Made by a program: the position numbers and the translations under genes. Below the pieces are notes generated by a model. That model saw only the letters and a program-made list of their open reading frames with translations, had not been told where the DNA came from and made no database searches. A stretch of 64,000 nt of DNA from Pseudomonas sp. MIACH. Its GTDB lineage: Bacteria > Pseudomonadota > Gammaproteobacteria > Pseudomonadales > Pseudomonadaceae. Positions within the stretch are counted from its first letter, which is position 1. Each line of letters starts with the position of its first letter. Where the stretch lies: NCBI RefSeq assembly GCF_001269925.1, contig NZ_LHVO01000033.1:62001-126000 (forward strand), given 5' to 3'. Below, piece after piece: positions 9,285-20,520 of this stretch.

Positions 9285-9325
9285 CTAGTCATGTCTGACT
9301 TTTCGGTCAATGATTTTCTGACTAG
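9285..9325. promoter_or_regulatory. Candidate operator in the xdhA/GntR divergent region
   Basis: CTAGTCA (9285-9291) and TGACTAG (9319-9325) form an inverted repeat enclosing a second dyad, TGAC...GTCA. The element sits in the 280-bp region between xdhA and the GntR gene, about 50 bp upstream of xdhA. That is a suitable place for repression by a GntR-type protein. No other feature is evident in this gap. Confidence 0.4.
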
Positions 9326-9516
9326 AAGGTCAGGAAATTGCGATCGCAACACTTTCAATTATGGTTCAGTCTTCTGAAACCGGCGTTTTTGGGGGCGTGT
9401 GGGTTTTCAGTGCTGCTTATTTCATGCCAAATTCGCCACCGTGGGCGTAGCGCCATCAGCGGGCCAATGCGCTACACTGCCGCGCTTGTACCGATAGAAG
9501 ATTTTGAAGGGAAAAC

Positions 9517-10176
9517 ATGACGTTCAAGGCGCCGGACAGTCTCGCCGAGCAAATCGCTCACCACCTCGCCGAACGTATCATTCGCGGCGATCTCAAGCCT
9601 GGGGAGCGGATCCAGGAACAGAAAGTCACACTGGCGCTCAATGTCAGCCGTGGTTCCGTGCGCGAAGCCTTGCTGATCCTCGAACGCCGGCACCTGATCG
9701 CGATCCTGCCTCGCCGTGGTGCCCACGTCACCGAGCTGACTGCGCATAAGGTGCAGAGCCTGTGCACGCTGATGAGCGAGCTGTATATCCTGCTCGGCAA
9801 TGCGGTCGCCCAGGGCTGGCAGACCCAGGCGGACATGGCGCCGTTCGTGCAGATCCAGCAGCGCCTGGTGAGCAATTTCGAGCGCCAGGACATCCGCGCC
9901 TTTGTCGAAGAATGCTTCAATGTGATGCGCGCCGCGTACCCCTTTGCCAACAACCCGTATTTGCAGGAAACCGTCGAGAACCTGCAGCCGGCGATGAACC
10001 GCGCCTATTACCTGGCCCTGGATCAGCGCAAGGCGTCCATGAGCGAGTACCTGGCGCTGTTCGAGCAACTGCTCGCCGCCGTGCTCGCCCGTGACCTGCT
10101 GCAGATTCGCCAGGTGTTGTCGGCCTACTGCGAGCGCAGCAGCTCGCTGGTCATCGCAGCGTTGGCGGACGCCTAA
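9517..10176 (+). CDS. GntR family transcriptional regulator
   Basis: A 219-residue regulator. Its winged helix spans residues ~5-75 (IIRGDLKPGERIQEQKVT, then SRGSVREALLILERRHLI) and is followed by an all-helical FCD-like domain. The metal histidines usual in FCD domains are not obvious. It ends 2 bp before the smc start, so the two are probably cotranscribed, an arrangement conserved in Pseudomonas. The divergent xdh operon is a plausible target. An effector cannot be read from the sequence. Confidence 0.85.
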   Translation: MTFKAPDSLAEQIAHHLAERIIRGDLKPGERIQEQKVTLALNVSRGSVREALLILERRHLIAILPRRGAHVTELTAHKVQSLCTLMSELYILLGNAVAQGWQTQADMAPFVQIQQRLVSNFERQDIRAFVEECFNVMRAAYPFANNPYLQETVENLQPAMNRAYYLALDQRKASMSEYLALFEQLLAAVLARDLLQIRQVLSAYCERSSSLVIAALADA

Positions 10177-10178
10177 AC

Positions 10179-13100
10179 GTGCGGCTCAAGTGCATCAAAC
10201 TGGCGGGGTTCAAATCCTTCGTCGACCCGACCACGGTGAACTTCCCCAGTAACATGGCGGCAGTGGTCGGGCCCAATGGCTGCGGCAAGTCGAACATCAT
10301 CGACGCCGTACGCTGGGTGATGGGCGAGAGCTCGGCAAAAAACCTGCGTGGCGAGTCGATGACCGATGTCATCTTCAACGGCTCCACCAGCCGCAAGCCA
10401 GTGAGCCAGGCCAGCATCGAACTGGTGTTCGACAACTCCGACGGCACCCTGATCGGCGAATACGCGGCCTACGCGGAAATCTCCATCCGCCGCAAGGTGA
10501 CGCGCGACAGCCAGAACAGTTACTTCCTCAACGGCACCAAATGCCGACGCCGGGACATTACCGACATCTTCCTCGGTACCGGCCTGGGCCCGCGCAGCTA
10601 TTCGATCATCGAACAGGGCATGATCTCCAAGCTGATCGAAGCCAAGCCCGAAGACCTGCGCAACTTTATCGAGGAAGCGGCCGGCATCTCCAAGTACAAG
10701 GAGCGCCGCCGCGAGACCGAAAACCGTATCCGCCGTACCCATGAAAATCTCGCCCGCCTCACCGACCTGCGCGAAGAGCTGGAGCGCCAGTTGGAGCGCC
10801 TGCACCGCCAGGCCCAGGCCGCCGAGAAATATCAGGAATACAAGGGCGAAGAGCGCCAGTTGAAGGCGCAACTGTCGGCCCTGCGTTGGCAGGCGCTGAA
10901 TGAACAGGTGGGCCAGCGCGAAGCGATTATCGGCACCCAGGAAATCAGCTTTGAAGCGCTGGTGGCCGAGCAGCGCAATGCCGACGCCGCCATCGAGCGC
11001 CTGCGCGACGGGCACCATGACCTGTCCGAACGCTTCAATCTGGTGCAGGGCCGCTTCTATTCGGTGGGCGGCGATATTGCCCGGGTCGAGCAAAGCATCC
11101 AGCACGGCCAGCAGCGCTTGCGCCAGTTGCAGGACGATTTGAAGGAAGCCGAACGCGCGCGCCTGGAAACCGAATCGCACCTGGGCCACGACCGCACCTT
11201 GCTGCTGACATTGGGTGAAGAGCTGGACATGCTCACCCCCGAGCAGGAAATCACCAACGCCGCCGCCGAAGAGGCCGCCGCTGCGCTGGAAGAATCCGAA
11301 ACCACCATGCACGGTTGGCAGGAGCAGTGGGACGCCTTCAACCTGCAATCCGCCGAACCGCGGCGCCAGGCCGAGGTGCAGCAGTCGCGCATCCAGCAAC
11401 TGGAAACCAGCATGGAACGCCTGGCCGAGCGCCAGCGTCGTCTGCAGGAAGAGCGCGTGCTGCTCGCCGCCGACCCGGAAGACGCAGCGATCATGGAGCT
11501 GAGCGAGCAACTGGCCGAAAGCGAAATGACCCTGGAAGAGCTGGAAGCCAGCGAAGAACAGCAAGTGGAGCGCCTGGAGCAACTGCGTCAGCAGCTGCAA
11601 CAGGCGAGCCAGGCCCAGCAGCAGGCCCAGGGCGATTTGCAGCGGCTCAATGGCCGGCTGGCGTCCCTTGAAGCCTTGCAGCAAGCAGCATTGGACCCAG
11701 GCACCGGCACCGCCGAATGGCTGCGTGATCAGCACCTGGCCGAGCGTCCGCGTTTGGCCGAAGGCTTGAAAGTTGAAGCCGGTTGGGAGCTGGCGGTAGA
11801 GACCGTTTTAGGCGCCGACCTGCAAGCCGTACTGGTGGATGATTTTGGCGGCTTTGACCTGGCCGGTTTTGCCCAGGGTGATCTGCGCCTGCTCAGCCCC
11901 GCCGCTGATGGCACGCGAGTGCCGGGCAGCCTGTTGGATAAGGTCGAGGCGGCGATTGATCTGTCGCCGTGGCTGGGCCAGGTCAGGCCGGTGGATTCCC
12001 TGGAGCAGGCCCTGGCCCAGCGTGGTCAGCTGGCTGGCGGCGAAAGCCTGATCAGCCGCGACGGTTACTGGGTCGGCCGCCACTTCCTGCGGGTGCGCCG
12101 CGCCAGCGAAGCGGAAAGCGGCGTTCTGGCCCGTGGCCAGGAAATCGTCAAGCTGATCGCCGAGCGTGAAGAGCGCGAAGCCACCCTGGAAAGCCTCGAA
12201 ACCGAACTGCAAACCCTGCGCGCCACCCAGCGCCAGCAAGAGACCGGCCGTGAACACCTGCGCCGCCTGTTGCAGGACGAAGCGCGCCAGCAAGGTGAAT
12301 TGAAAGCGCAGCTCTCTGCGAGCAAGGCCAAGGCCGAGCAACTGACCCTGCGTCGCACCCGCCTCGACGAGGAAGTGGCCGAGATGGGCGAGCAGCGCGC
12401 CCTGGAGCACGAACAGATCGGCGAAGCGCGCCTGCAATTGCAGGAAGCCCTCGACAGCATGGCCCTGGACACCGAGCAGCGCGAACTGCTGCTGGCTCAG
12501 CGCGACAGCCTGCGCGAGCGCCTCGACCGCGTGCGCCAGGAAGCGCGCCAGCACAAGGATCACGCCCATCAGTTGGCAGTGCGCCTGGGTTCGCTCAAGG
12601 CCCAGCACGCGTCCACGGCCCAGGCCCTTGAGCGCCTGGAGATGCAGTCCGAACGCCTGACCGAAAAACGCGAGCAACTGAGCCTCAACCTGGAGGAGGG
12701 CGAAGCACCGCTGGAAGAGTTGCGCCTCAAGCTTGAAGAATTGCTCGACAAGCGCATGACCGTCGACGAAGAGCTCAAGACCGCACAGATCGCCCTCGAA
12801 GACGCCGACCGCGAACTGCGCGATGCAGAAAAACGCCGGACCCAGGCCGAGCAGCAATCCCAGCTGATTCGCGGCCAGCTCGAGCAACAGCGCATGGAAT
12901 GGCAAGCCCTGACCGTGCGCCGCAAGACCCTGCAAGACCAGTTGCTCGAAGACGGCTACGACTTGCACGGCGTGCTCAACACCTTGACCGCCCAGGCCAA
13001 CGAGAAAGAAGCCGAAGAAGAACTTGAACGGATTGCCGCACGTATCCAGCGACTGGGCGCGATCAACCTCGCCGCCATCGATGAATACCAGCAGCAGTCC

Positions 13101-13667
13101 GAGCGCAAACGTTATCTGGATGCCCAGGACGCCGATCTGGTGGAAGCCCTGGACACCCTGGAAAACGTGATCCGCAAGATCGACAAGGAAACCCGCAACC
13201 GCTTCAAAGATACCTTTGATCAGATTAATGGCGGTTTACAGGCGTTATTCCCGAAAGTTTTCGGTGGTGGCAGCGCTTACTTGGAACTGACGGGCGAAGA
13301 TCTACTCGATACAGGGGTAACGATCATGGCGCGGCCTCCGGGTAAGAAGAACAGCACTATCCATTTGTTGTCCGGCGGCGAAAAAGCCCTGACCGCATTG
13401 GCCCTGGTATTTGCCATCTTCAAGTTGAATCCGGCGCCGTTCTGCATGCTCGATGAAGTTGACGCTCCGCTGGATGACGCTAACGTTGGACGCTATGCAC
13501 GACTGGTCAAAGAGATGTCCCAGACGGTGCAATTCATCTATATCACCCACAACAAGATCGCCATGGAAATGGCTGATCAGTTGATGGGGGTGACAATGCA
13601 TGAGCCGGGCTGTTCACGATTGGTTGCGGTGGATGTGGAAGAAGCGATGGCGATGGTGGAATCCTAA
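10179..13667 (+). CDS. smc: Chromosome segregation ATPase SMC
   Basis: A 1162-residue SMC protein with a GTG start. Walker A (GPNGCGKSN) is at residues 31-39. Two long Glu/Gln/Arg-rich coiled coils (about 165-500 and 650-1000) flank a hinge near 505-640. The C-terminal head has the signature LLSGGEKALTAL near 1065 and Walker B CMLDEVDAPLDDA near 1090. With ScpA/ScpB it would form the condensin that organises replicated chromosomes. The start lies 2 bp after the GntR stop. zipA follows after 259 bp and probably has its own promoter. Confidence 0.97.
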   Translation: MRLKCIKLAGFKSFVDPTTVNFPSNMAAVVGPNGCGKSNIIDAVRWVMGESSAKNLRGESMTDVIFNGSTSRKPVSQASIELVFDNSDGTLIGEYAAYAEISIRRKVTRDSQNSYFLNGTKCRRRDITDIFLGTGLGPRSYSIIEQGMISKLIEAKPEDLRNFIEEAAGISKYKERRRETENRIRRTHENLARLTDLREELERQLERLHRQAQAAEKYQEYKGEERQLKAQLSALRWQALNEQVGQREAIIGTQEISFEALVAEQRNADAAIERLRDGHHDLSERFNLVQGRFYSVGGDIARVEQSIQHGQQRLRQLQDDLKEAERARLETESHLGHDRTLLLTLGEELDMLTPEQEITNAAAEEAAAALEESETTMHGWQEQWDAFNLQSAEPRRQAEVQQSRIQQLETSMERLAERQRRLQEERVLLAADPEDAAIMELSEQLAESEMTLEELEASEEQQVERLEQLRQQLQQASQAQQQAQGDLQRLNGRLASLEALQQAALDPGTGTAEWLRDQHLAERPRLAEGLKVEAGWELAVETVLGADLQAVLVDDFGGFDLAGFAQGDLRLLSPAADGTRVPGSLLDKVEAAIDLSPWLGQVRPVDSLEQALAQRGQLAGGESLISRDGYWVGRHFLRVRRASEAESGVLARGQEIVKLIAEREEREATLESLETELQTLRATQRQQETGREHLRRLLQDEARQQGELKAQLSASKAKAEQLTLRRTRLDEEVAEMGEQRALEHEQIGEARLQLQEALDSMALDTEQRELLLAQRDSLRERLDRVRQEARQHKDHAHQLAVRLGSLKAQHASTAQALERLEMQSERLTEKREQLSLNLEEGEAPLEELRLKLEELLDKRMTVDEELKTAQIALEDADRELRDAEKRRTQAEQQSQLIRGQLEQQRMEWQALTVRRKTLQDQLLEDGYDLHGVLNTLTAQANEKEAEEELERIAARIQRLGAINLAAIDEYQQQSERKRYLDAQDADLVEALDTLENVIRKIDKETRNRFKDTFDQINGGLQALFPKVFGGGSAYLELTGEDLLDTGVTIMARPPGKKNSTIHLLSGGEKALTALALVFAIFKLNPAPFCMLDEVDAPLDDANVGRYARLVKEMSQTVQFIYITHNKIAMEMADQLMGVTMHEPGCSRLVAVDVEEAMAMVES

Positions 13668-13926
13668 GCCCCGGCAGCACAGAAAAATCCTAGCGCGCTG
13701 TAGGGCGATTTACCGGTCTGACGAAAGTGGCAAATGGACATATTTGTTCAAGGCATTTTGACAGACGGTGTAAAGTTATCTTTGGTCGTGCTAGTTTAAT
13801 GTCAATTTTTCGTATGCGTGGGCAAAACGTCAGTCAGAACATAGAGTTGGCGCCACGTTTTAAAGCGGTTTGCACGGTGCTAAACCCCTTATTTTTCAGC
13901 ATTTTTTATTAGAGGCACGGGATTAC

Positions 13927-14790
13927 ATGGAAATCGGTCTGCGCGAGTGGCTGATCGTCATCGGCATAATTGTCATTGCCGGTATTCTTTTTGATGGCTG
14001 GCGCCGCATGCGCGGTGGCAAGGGCAAGCTCAAATTCCGTCTGGACCGCAACCTGTCCAACTTGCCCGACGACGACGGCAGCGCCGAATTGCTGGGGCCG
14101 CCCCGTGTGCTGGATACCCATAAAGAGCCGCAACTGGACGAGCATGACCTGCCATCCATGAGCGCGCCTTTGCGTGAAGCCCGTGAACCCTCTTCCAAGC
14201 GTGGCAAACGTGCCAGCGCCGGCGTTGCCGAACCCCATCAGGGTGACCTCAACCTCGATGTGGATGAAGGTCCGAGCTTCAGCAGCCGTGACGATGACTT
14301 CCCGGATGAAAACGCCGGTAAGAACGCGCCGCGCCAATCGGTCAACGATCAGCCGGCCGCCGAAGAAGTGCTGGTGATCAGCGTGATCTGCCGCGACGCC
14401 GCCGGCTTCAAGGGCCCGGCCCTGCTGCAGAACATCCTCGAAAGCGGCCTGCGCTTTGGCGAGATGGATATTTTCCACCGCCACGAAAGCATGGCCGGCA
14501 ACGGCGAAGTGCTGTTCTCCATGGCCAACGCGGTCAAGCCAGGCACCTTCGACTTGGACGACATCGACCTGTTCAGCACCCCGGCCGTAAGCTTCTTCCT
14601 CGGCCTGCCGGGCCCGCGTCACCCGAAACAAGCGTTCGACGTGATGGTGGCCGCCGCCCGCAAGCTGTCCCAGGAGCTCAACGGCGAGCTTAAGGACGAC
14701 CAACGCAGCGTCCTGACCGCCCAGACCATCGAACACTACCGTCAGCGCATCGTCGAGTTCGAGCGTCGCGCCCTGACACAGAAACGCTGA
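13927..14790 (+). CDS. zipA: Cell division protein ZipA
   Basis: A 287-residue divisome protein that tethers FtsZ to the inner membrane. It starts [20 protein letters not shown], a single N-terminal membrane anchor. A basic segment and a long charged, Pro/Asp-rich linker (~30-145) follow. The globular FtsZ-binding domain (~150-280) has [29 protein letters not shown] and [11 protein letters not shown]. An upstream in-frame start at 13870 is rejected because it would put 19 residues before the anchor. A terminator hairpin lies between it and ligA. Confidence 0.95.
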   Translation: MEIGLREWLIVIGIIVIAGILFDGWRRMRGGKGKLKFRLDRNLSNLPDDDGSAELLGPPRVLDTHKEPQLDEHDLPSMSAPLREAREPSSKRGKRASAGVAEPHQGDLNLDVDEGPSFSSRDDDFPDENAGKNAPRQSVNDQPAAEEVLVISVICRDAAGFKGPALLQNILESGLRFGEMDIFHRHESMAGNGEVLFSMANAVKPGTFDLDDIDLFSTPAVSFFLGLPGPRHPKQAFDVMVAAARKLSQELNGELKDDQRSVLTAQTIEHYRQRIVEFERRALTQKR

Positions 14791-14835
14791 GGATTGGTTT
14801 CCAGCGTTGTCATTAGAATAAGCGCACCAACATTT

Positions 14836-17234
<2,399 letters not shown>

Positions 17235-17237
17235 CGC

Positions 17238-17283
17238 GGCGCCTGTGGTGAGCGGGCTTGCCCCTCGCCGCGCTGGGACGCAG
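17238..17283. repeat. Degenerate REP-like palindrome
   Basis: GCGGCG...GAGCGGGCTTGCCCCTCGCCGC contains the GGGCTTGCCCC REP core, with arms able to form a hairpin downstream of ligA. It may serve as the ligA terminator, although no T-run follows. Confidence 0.6.
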
Positions 17284-17352
17284 CCCCTGAAGAAAGTGGA
17301 ACGATCCTGAGTCCGAAATGATCTAGTCTCAGTCACCCAGAGAGAGATCGCC

Positions 17353-18519
17353 ATGTTCCGCTACTTCGAGCAACTCAGTTCGCGCATCGCCGCACCGTTC
17401 ATGGCCGAAACCTCGCGCAACAGCAAGGTGTGGCAGTGTCGGTGCGGGCAATCGCTGTTCTTTCGCAACAGCCAGTGCCTGGCTTGCCAGGCGCTGCTGG
17501 GTTATCAGCCGCAGCAAAGCCGCTTGTCCTCCCTGCAGCCTGGGCCCGTGGAAGGCACCTGGCTGCAAGACGACAACCTCGACGCCGGCGCTTTTCGCCG
17601 TTGTGCCAACCTCGACACTGCGGCGGCCTGCAACTGGCTGATTCCCGCCCACAGCACTGCGCCGCTGTGTGTGGCGTGCAGCCTCAACCGCACCATTCCC
17701 GACCTGTCGGTCCCGGAGAACCCCGAGCGCTGGCGCAAGGTGGAGACCGCCAAGCGTCGGCTGGTGGCGCAGTTGATCAGCCTGGGCCTGCAAGTGGTGC
17801 CCAAAAGCGTCGACGAGGACATTGGTCTGGCGTTCGACTTCGTCGGCATCGACCTTGAAGGTAACGCGCCCATGACCGGGCATGCCAACGGTCTGATCAC
17901 CCTTGACATCAAGGAAGCCGACGACGCCCACCGCGAAAAAATCCGGGTGCAGATGCGCGAACCCTACCGCACCTTGCTGGGCCATTTTCGCCATGAGGTC
18001 GGCCACTATTACTGGGACCGCCTGATCGCCAACAGCCACTGGCTGGAGCCTTTTCGCCAGGTGTTCGGCGACGAACGCGCCAGTTACGCCGACGCCCTCG
18101 ACCAGCACTACCAGAACGGCCCACGCCCCGACTGGCAGCAAACCTGCGTCAGTGCCTACGCCACCATGCACCCCTGGGAGGACTGGGCCGAAACCTGGGC
18201 CCACTACCTGCACATGATGGACGCCGTCGACACCGCCCTGGGCTTTGGCATGAGCGCCCGTGAGATGGACCTGGATTACCAGCCATTCCCCCTCACCACG
18301 CTCTACGACCCTGAACATCCCGGCGGCGTGGCATTCCTGTCCTTCGTCAACGCCTGGATCGAACTGGCCGGCATGCTCAATGAACTGTCCCGCGCCATGG
18401 GCCAGCCCGATTTTTACCCGTTCGTGCTGCCACCGGCGGTGATTGCCAAGCTGCACTTTATTCACCTGGTCATCCAGGAAGAGGGCGGTCGGGCGGATGA
18501 GGTGTTGCAGGCACAATGA
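17353..18519 (+). CDS. Zinc-binding metallopeptidase family protein (DUF4344/Peptidase_Mx-like)
   Basis: A 388-residue cytoplasmic protein. The N-terminal part has two zinc-ribbon-like pairs, CRCGQSLFFRNSQCLACQ (~25-45) and CVACSLN (~115). The central domain has HFRHEVGHYYWDR (~212-224), an HExxH-type zinc site, followed by a downstream WEDWAETWAHYLHMMD that can give the third ligand. This layout is characteristic of the family found beside ligA in Pseudomonas (two-part zinc ribbon plus peptidase domain). The substrate is unknown. It is the last gene before ffs, and a REP pair follows it. Confidence 0.8.
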   Translation: MFRYFEQLSSRIAAPFMAETSRNSKVWQCRCGQSLFFRNSQCLACQALLGYQPQQSRLSSLQPGPVEGTWLQDDNLDAGAFRRCANLDTAAACNWLIPAHSTAPLCVACSLNRTIPDLSVPENPERWRKVETAKRRLVAQLISLGLQVVPKSVDEDIGLAFDFVGIDLEGNAPMTGHANGLITLDIKEADDAHREKIRVQMREPYRTLLGHFRHEVGHYYWDRLIANSHWLEPFRQVFGDERASYADALDQHYQNGPRPDWQQTCVSAYATMHPWEDWAETWAHYLHMMDAVDTALGFGMSAREMDLDYQPFPLTTLYDPEHPGGVAFLSFVNAWIELAGMLNELSRAMGQPDFYPFVLPPAVIAKLHFIHLVIQEEGGRADEVLQAQ

Positions 18520-18530
18520 TGAACCAATGT

Positions 18531-18612
18531 GCGAGGGGGCTTGCCCCTGATAGCGGTGGGTCAGTCACTGATTTATTGGCTGGCAGACCGCTATCGGGGC
18601 AAGTCCCCTCCC
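18531..18612. repeat. Inverted REP pair (BIME-like) upstream of ffs
   Basis: GAGGGGGCTTGCCCCTGATAGCGGT and ACCGCTATCGGGGCAAGTCCCCTC face each other across about 30 bp. They can fold into a long cruciform between the metallopeptidase gene and the ffs promoter. Confidence 0.8.
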
Positions 18613-18687
18613 AAAGGGGATGGCGTAGATGCTGACGGCCATGGCAAGTGCTTGAACCCCTTCATATTTTTAATCCGTCACCAACGG

Positions 18688-18715
18688 TTGTAACTTCCGA
18701 TGAGATCGGTACAAT
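18688..18715 (+). promoter_or_regulatory. Sigma-70 promoter of ffs (left copy)
   Basis: TTGTAA (18688-18693), a 16-bp spacer and TACAAT (18710-18715). The predicted start near 18722 gives a ~25-nt leader before the mature 4.5S RNA, as expected for a precursor trimmed at its 5' end. Confidence 0.7.
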
Positions 18716-18745
18716 GGCCCCGCTTGCCGAGAGGCCAGCGTCGTT

Positions 18746-18861
18746 ATGGTGACCCCATCGGTCCCCCCGCAACGATTACCCGTGAACCTGGTCAGAGCCG
18801 GAAGGCAGCAGCCACAGCGGGAACATTGTGTGCCGGGGTGTGGCTGGTGGGGTTGCCTCCA
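18746..18861. repeat. attL: left 116-bp direct repeat bounding the island
   Basis: These 116 bp are identical, base for base, to 28608-28723. The repeat covers the whole of ffs. Identity stops abruptly at both sides, with different flanks. The integrase starts 71 bp to the right, as is typical of attL next to the recombinase gene. The actual crossover lies somewhere inside the repeat and cannot be placed because the copies do not differ. Confidence 0.92.
18748..18857 (+). ncRNA. ffs: 4.5S signal recognition particle RNA, left copy
   Basis: The RNA binds Ffh to form SRP, which targets nascent membrane proteins. The ends GGTGACCCCA and TGGGGTTGCC pair along all ten bases (G-U pairs included). 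The apical domain GCCGGAAGGCAGCAGCC carries the GGAA tetraloop and the AGCAG side of the symmetric Ffh-binding loop. CCCCCGCAACG and GTGTGCCGGGGTGTGGCTGG match other bacterial 4.5S RNAs. It follows its native promoter. Its position between the ligA-side metallopeptidase and dnaX side is the usual Pseudomonas locus. It is duplicated exactly at 28610-28719. Confidence 0.95.
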
Positions 18862-18883
18862 ATCATCTAAGTGATTGATTTTT
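18860..18883 (+). terminator. Island-encoded terminator after the left ffs copy
   Basis: CAATCA-tctaag-TGATTG is followed by ATTTTTAA. It lies directly at the island edge and would end the left ffs transcript before the integrase gene. Confidence 0.6.
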
Positions 18884-18900
18884 AACGGTTTTTCACCCTT

Positions 18901-18929
18901 TACCACGCGGTGGTACAAGGAGTGATACA
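18901..18929. other. Putative integrase arm-type sites, left end
   Basis: TACCAC-GCG-GTGGTA is a perfect inverted repeat. It merges into GGTGGTACAA (18909-18918) and GTGATACA (18922-18929). The same two words recur near the right end at 28474-28506. Paired short repeats just inside attL and attR are what tyrosine-integrase arm sites look like. The left set overlaps the integrase ribosome-binding site, which could allow autoregulation. Confidence 0.5.
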
Positions 18930-18932
18930 TCC

Positions 18933-20339
18933 GTGTCGACCATCCCGTCCTACCTATTGCTGTCCCGCCACTCGGTCTACTACTTCCGAATCGTGGTGCC
19001 GGATGTCATTCGTCCGTTATTCCCCCAAAGAGAAATTCGTCGCTCCCTGCAAACCCGTTGCAAGCGGGAGGCGCTGATTCGTGGGCGTGACATTCTGGCC
19101 CAGGTCCAAGGTCTGTTCACGCAAGCGTTCCAGGGAAGTAGACCCTGTGTTGAGCGTCTGCGCGGTGCATGGGAGGCAGGCGGCAAGCGTCTCGCCTGTT
19201 GGGCGTCGTGGCTGCGTCAGCAGCAGTTGCTTGGCGTTCCTATGTCTTCGCCTGAAGTCTTGAGGGAAGCGCCCCCAATCGCCGTACAGGCCCCCACAGC
19301 ACCGCCCTCAGTGATAGCAGATGGGTCTGTGCAGCAATCGCCTGGCTTTCTTGCGGTGGTCGACGAACAACTAGCCCACCAGCGCCGGGAGGGAGTTGCG
19401 GTGAAGTCGCTGGATGACAAGCGTGCGGTCGCCGTGCTGCTAACCCGAATCATTGGCGACATGCCTATCGACCAGATAACTCGGAAGGACGCTCATTTGT
19501 TCCGGGAGACGGCGCTGAAGCTCCCCCCGCGCCTGCATCAGTTGCCGGACCAACCACTGGAGCAGTCCATCGCGGAGGCGACTACGACCATCAGCGTGAC
19601 GACCTTCAACAACTACGTGAAGAACCTGACGACCTTCTTTTCGTATGCGGTCAGGGAAGGCTATTGCAGTCGCAATCCGTTCGATGGTCTCCGTGTGCGT
19701 ATACGGCGCAAGGTCAGCGAGGAGCGAAGCGCTTTCAGTACTGATGACCTGAAGGCGTTGTTTAATGTTGCGACGTATGCACCCGCCCGTGGCCCTAAGC
19801 CAAATCAATACTGGCTCCCCCTCCTGGGGCTCTACACGGGGGCCAGGCTTAACGAACTGTGCCAGCTTTACACTGACGACGTGGTGACCATCGACGGTAT
19901 CGCCTGCATCCACATACGAGCTACAAGGCCGGACCAGAAGCTCAAGACGGCGTCATCCGAGCGACTTGTTCCGGTGCATTCCAAACTTTTAGCATTGGGT
20001 TTCCTGGAGTACGTGACGAAGATGAAAGAGGCGGGGAACGAACGTGTTTTCCCGGAGCTGACCTGCCATAAGAAGCACGGATACAGTGCTGCGCCGTCGA
20101 AGTGGTTTACTCGGGTGCGTGAACAGTTGGGCTTCCGCGATGACGCTGCCAAGAAGGACTTCCACAGCTTCCGTCACACTTTGGCTGACCATCTGAAACA
20201 AAAGGGGGTCGCTGAGTCACTTGTCGGTGGGCTGCTGGGGCATCAGGCTGGAGGCATCACGTTTGGTCGCTATGGTAAGGACTTCAGGCCGGACGTACTG
20301 GCACCCGTAATGGAGCTGGTGACCCTTGAGTCTTTCTAG
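18933..20339 (+). CDS. Tyrosine-family site-specific integrase
   Basis: A 468-residue recombinase. The catalytic set is visible: arginine in YTGARLNELC (R305), HSFRH (H411, R414), GLLGH (H437) and the nucleophile tyrosine in FGRYGK (Y447). The N-terminus (SRHSVYYFRIVVPDVIRPLF and REIRRSLQTR) is the DUF6538-like arm-binding region seen in many Pseudomonas island integrases. A core-binding SAM-like domain (~145-265) has FNNYVKNLTTFFSYAV. The start is GTG, with AAGGAG ten bases upstream. It lies beside attL and would catalyse integration at ffs. Confidence 0.93.
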   Translation: MSTIPSYLLLSRHSVYYFRIVVPDVIRPLFPQREIRRSLQTRCKREALIRGRDILAQVQGLFTQAFQGSRPCVERLRGAWEAGGKRLACWASWLRQQQLLGVPMSSPEVLREAPPIAVQAPTAPPSVIADGSVQQSPGFLAVVDEQLAHQRREGVAVKSLDDKRAVAVLLTRIIGDMPIDQITRKDAHLFRETALKLPPRLHQLPDQPLEQSIAEATTTISVTTFNNYVKNLTTFFSYAVREGYCSRNPFDGLRVRIRRKVSEERSAFSTDDLKALFNVATYAPARGPKPNQYWLPLLGLYTGARLNELCQLYTDDVVTIDGIACIHIRATRPDQKLKTASSERLVPVHSKLLALGFLEYVTKMKEAGNERVFPELTCHKKHGYSAAPSKWFTRVREQLGFRDDAAKKDFHSFRHTLADHLKQKGVAESLVGGLLGHQAGGITFGRYGKDFRPDVLAPVMELVTLESF

Positions 20340-20520
20340 GCGGTGGCTGGATGAAATACTGTCCGGGTGTTCCAGTGTGCTTCAGGAAGCCTTAGCGGGT
20401 TGGTTCGGGGCAATGCTTTTGTGAGCCCGCTCTATCTCGTCAGCGTCATGTCCGTTGATGTTGTAGGACGCGCCCAAAATGTATCGGTATCATCCGGGCA
20501 ACTATGAAAGGGACTTCGAC

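Noticed and set aside
18531..18612. REP pair considered as part of the island boundary
   Set aside because: It lies outside the 116-bp repeat, before the native ffs promoter, and the same REP family is scattered over the chromosomal parts of the window.
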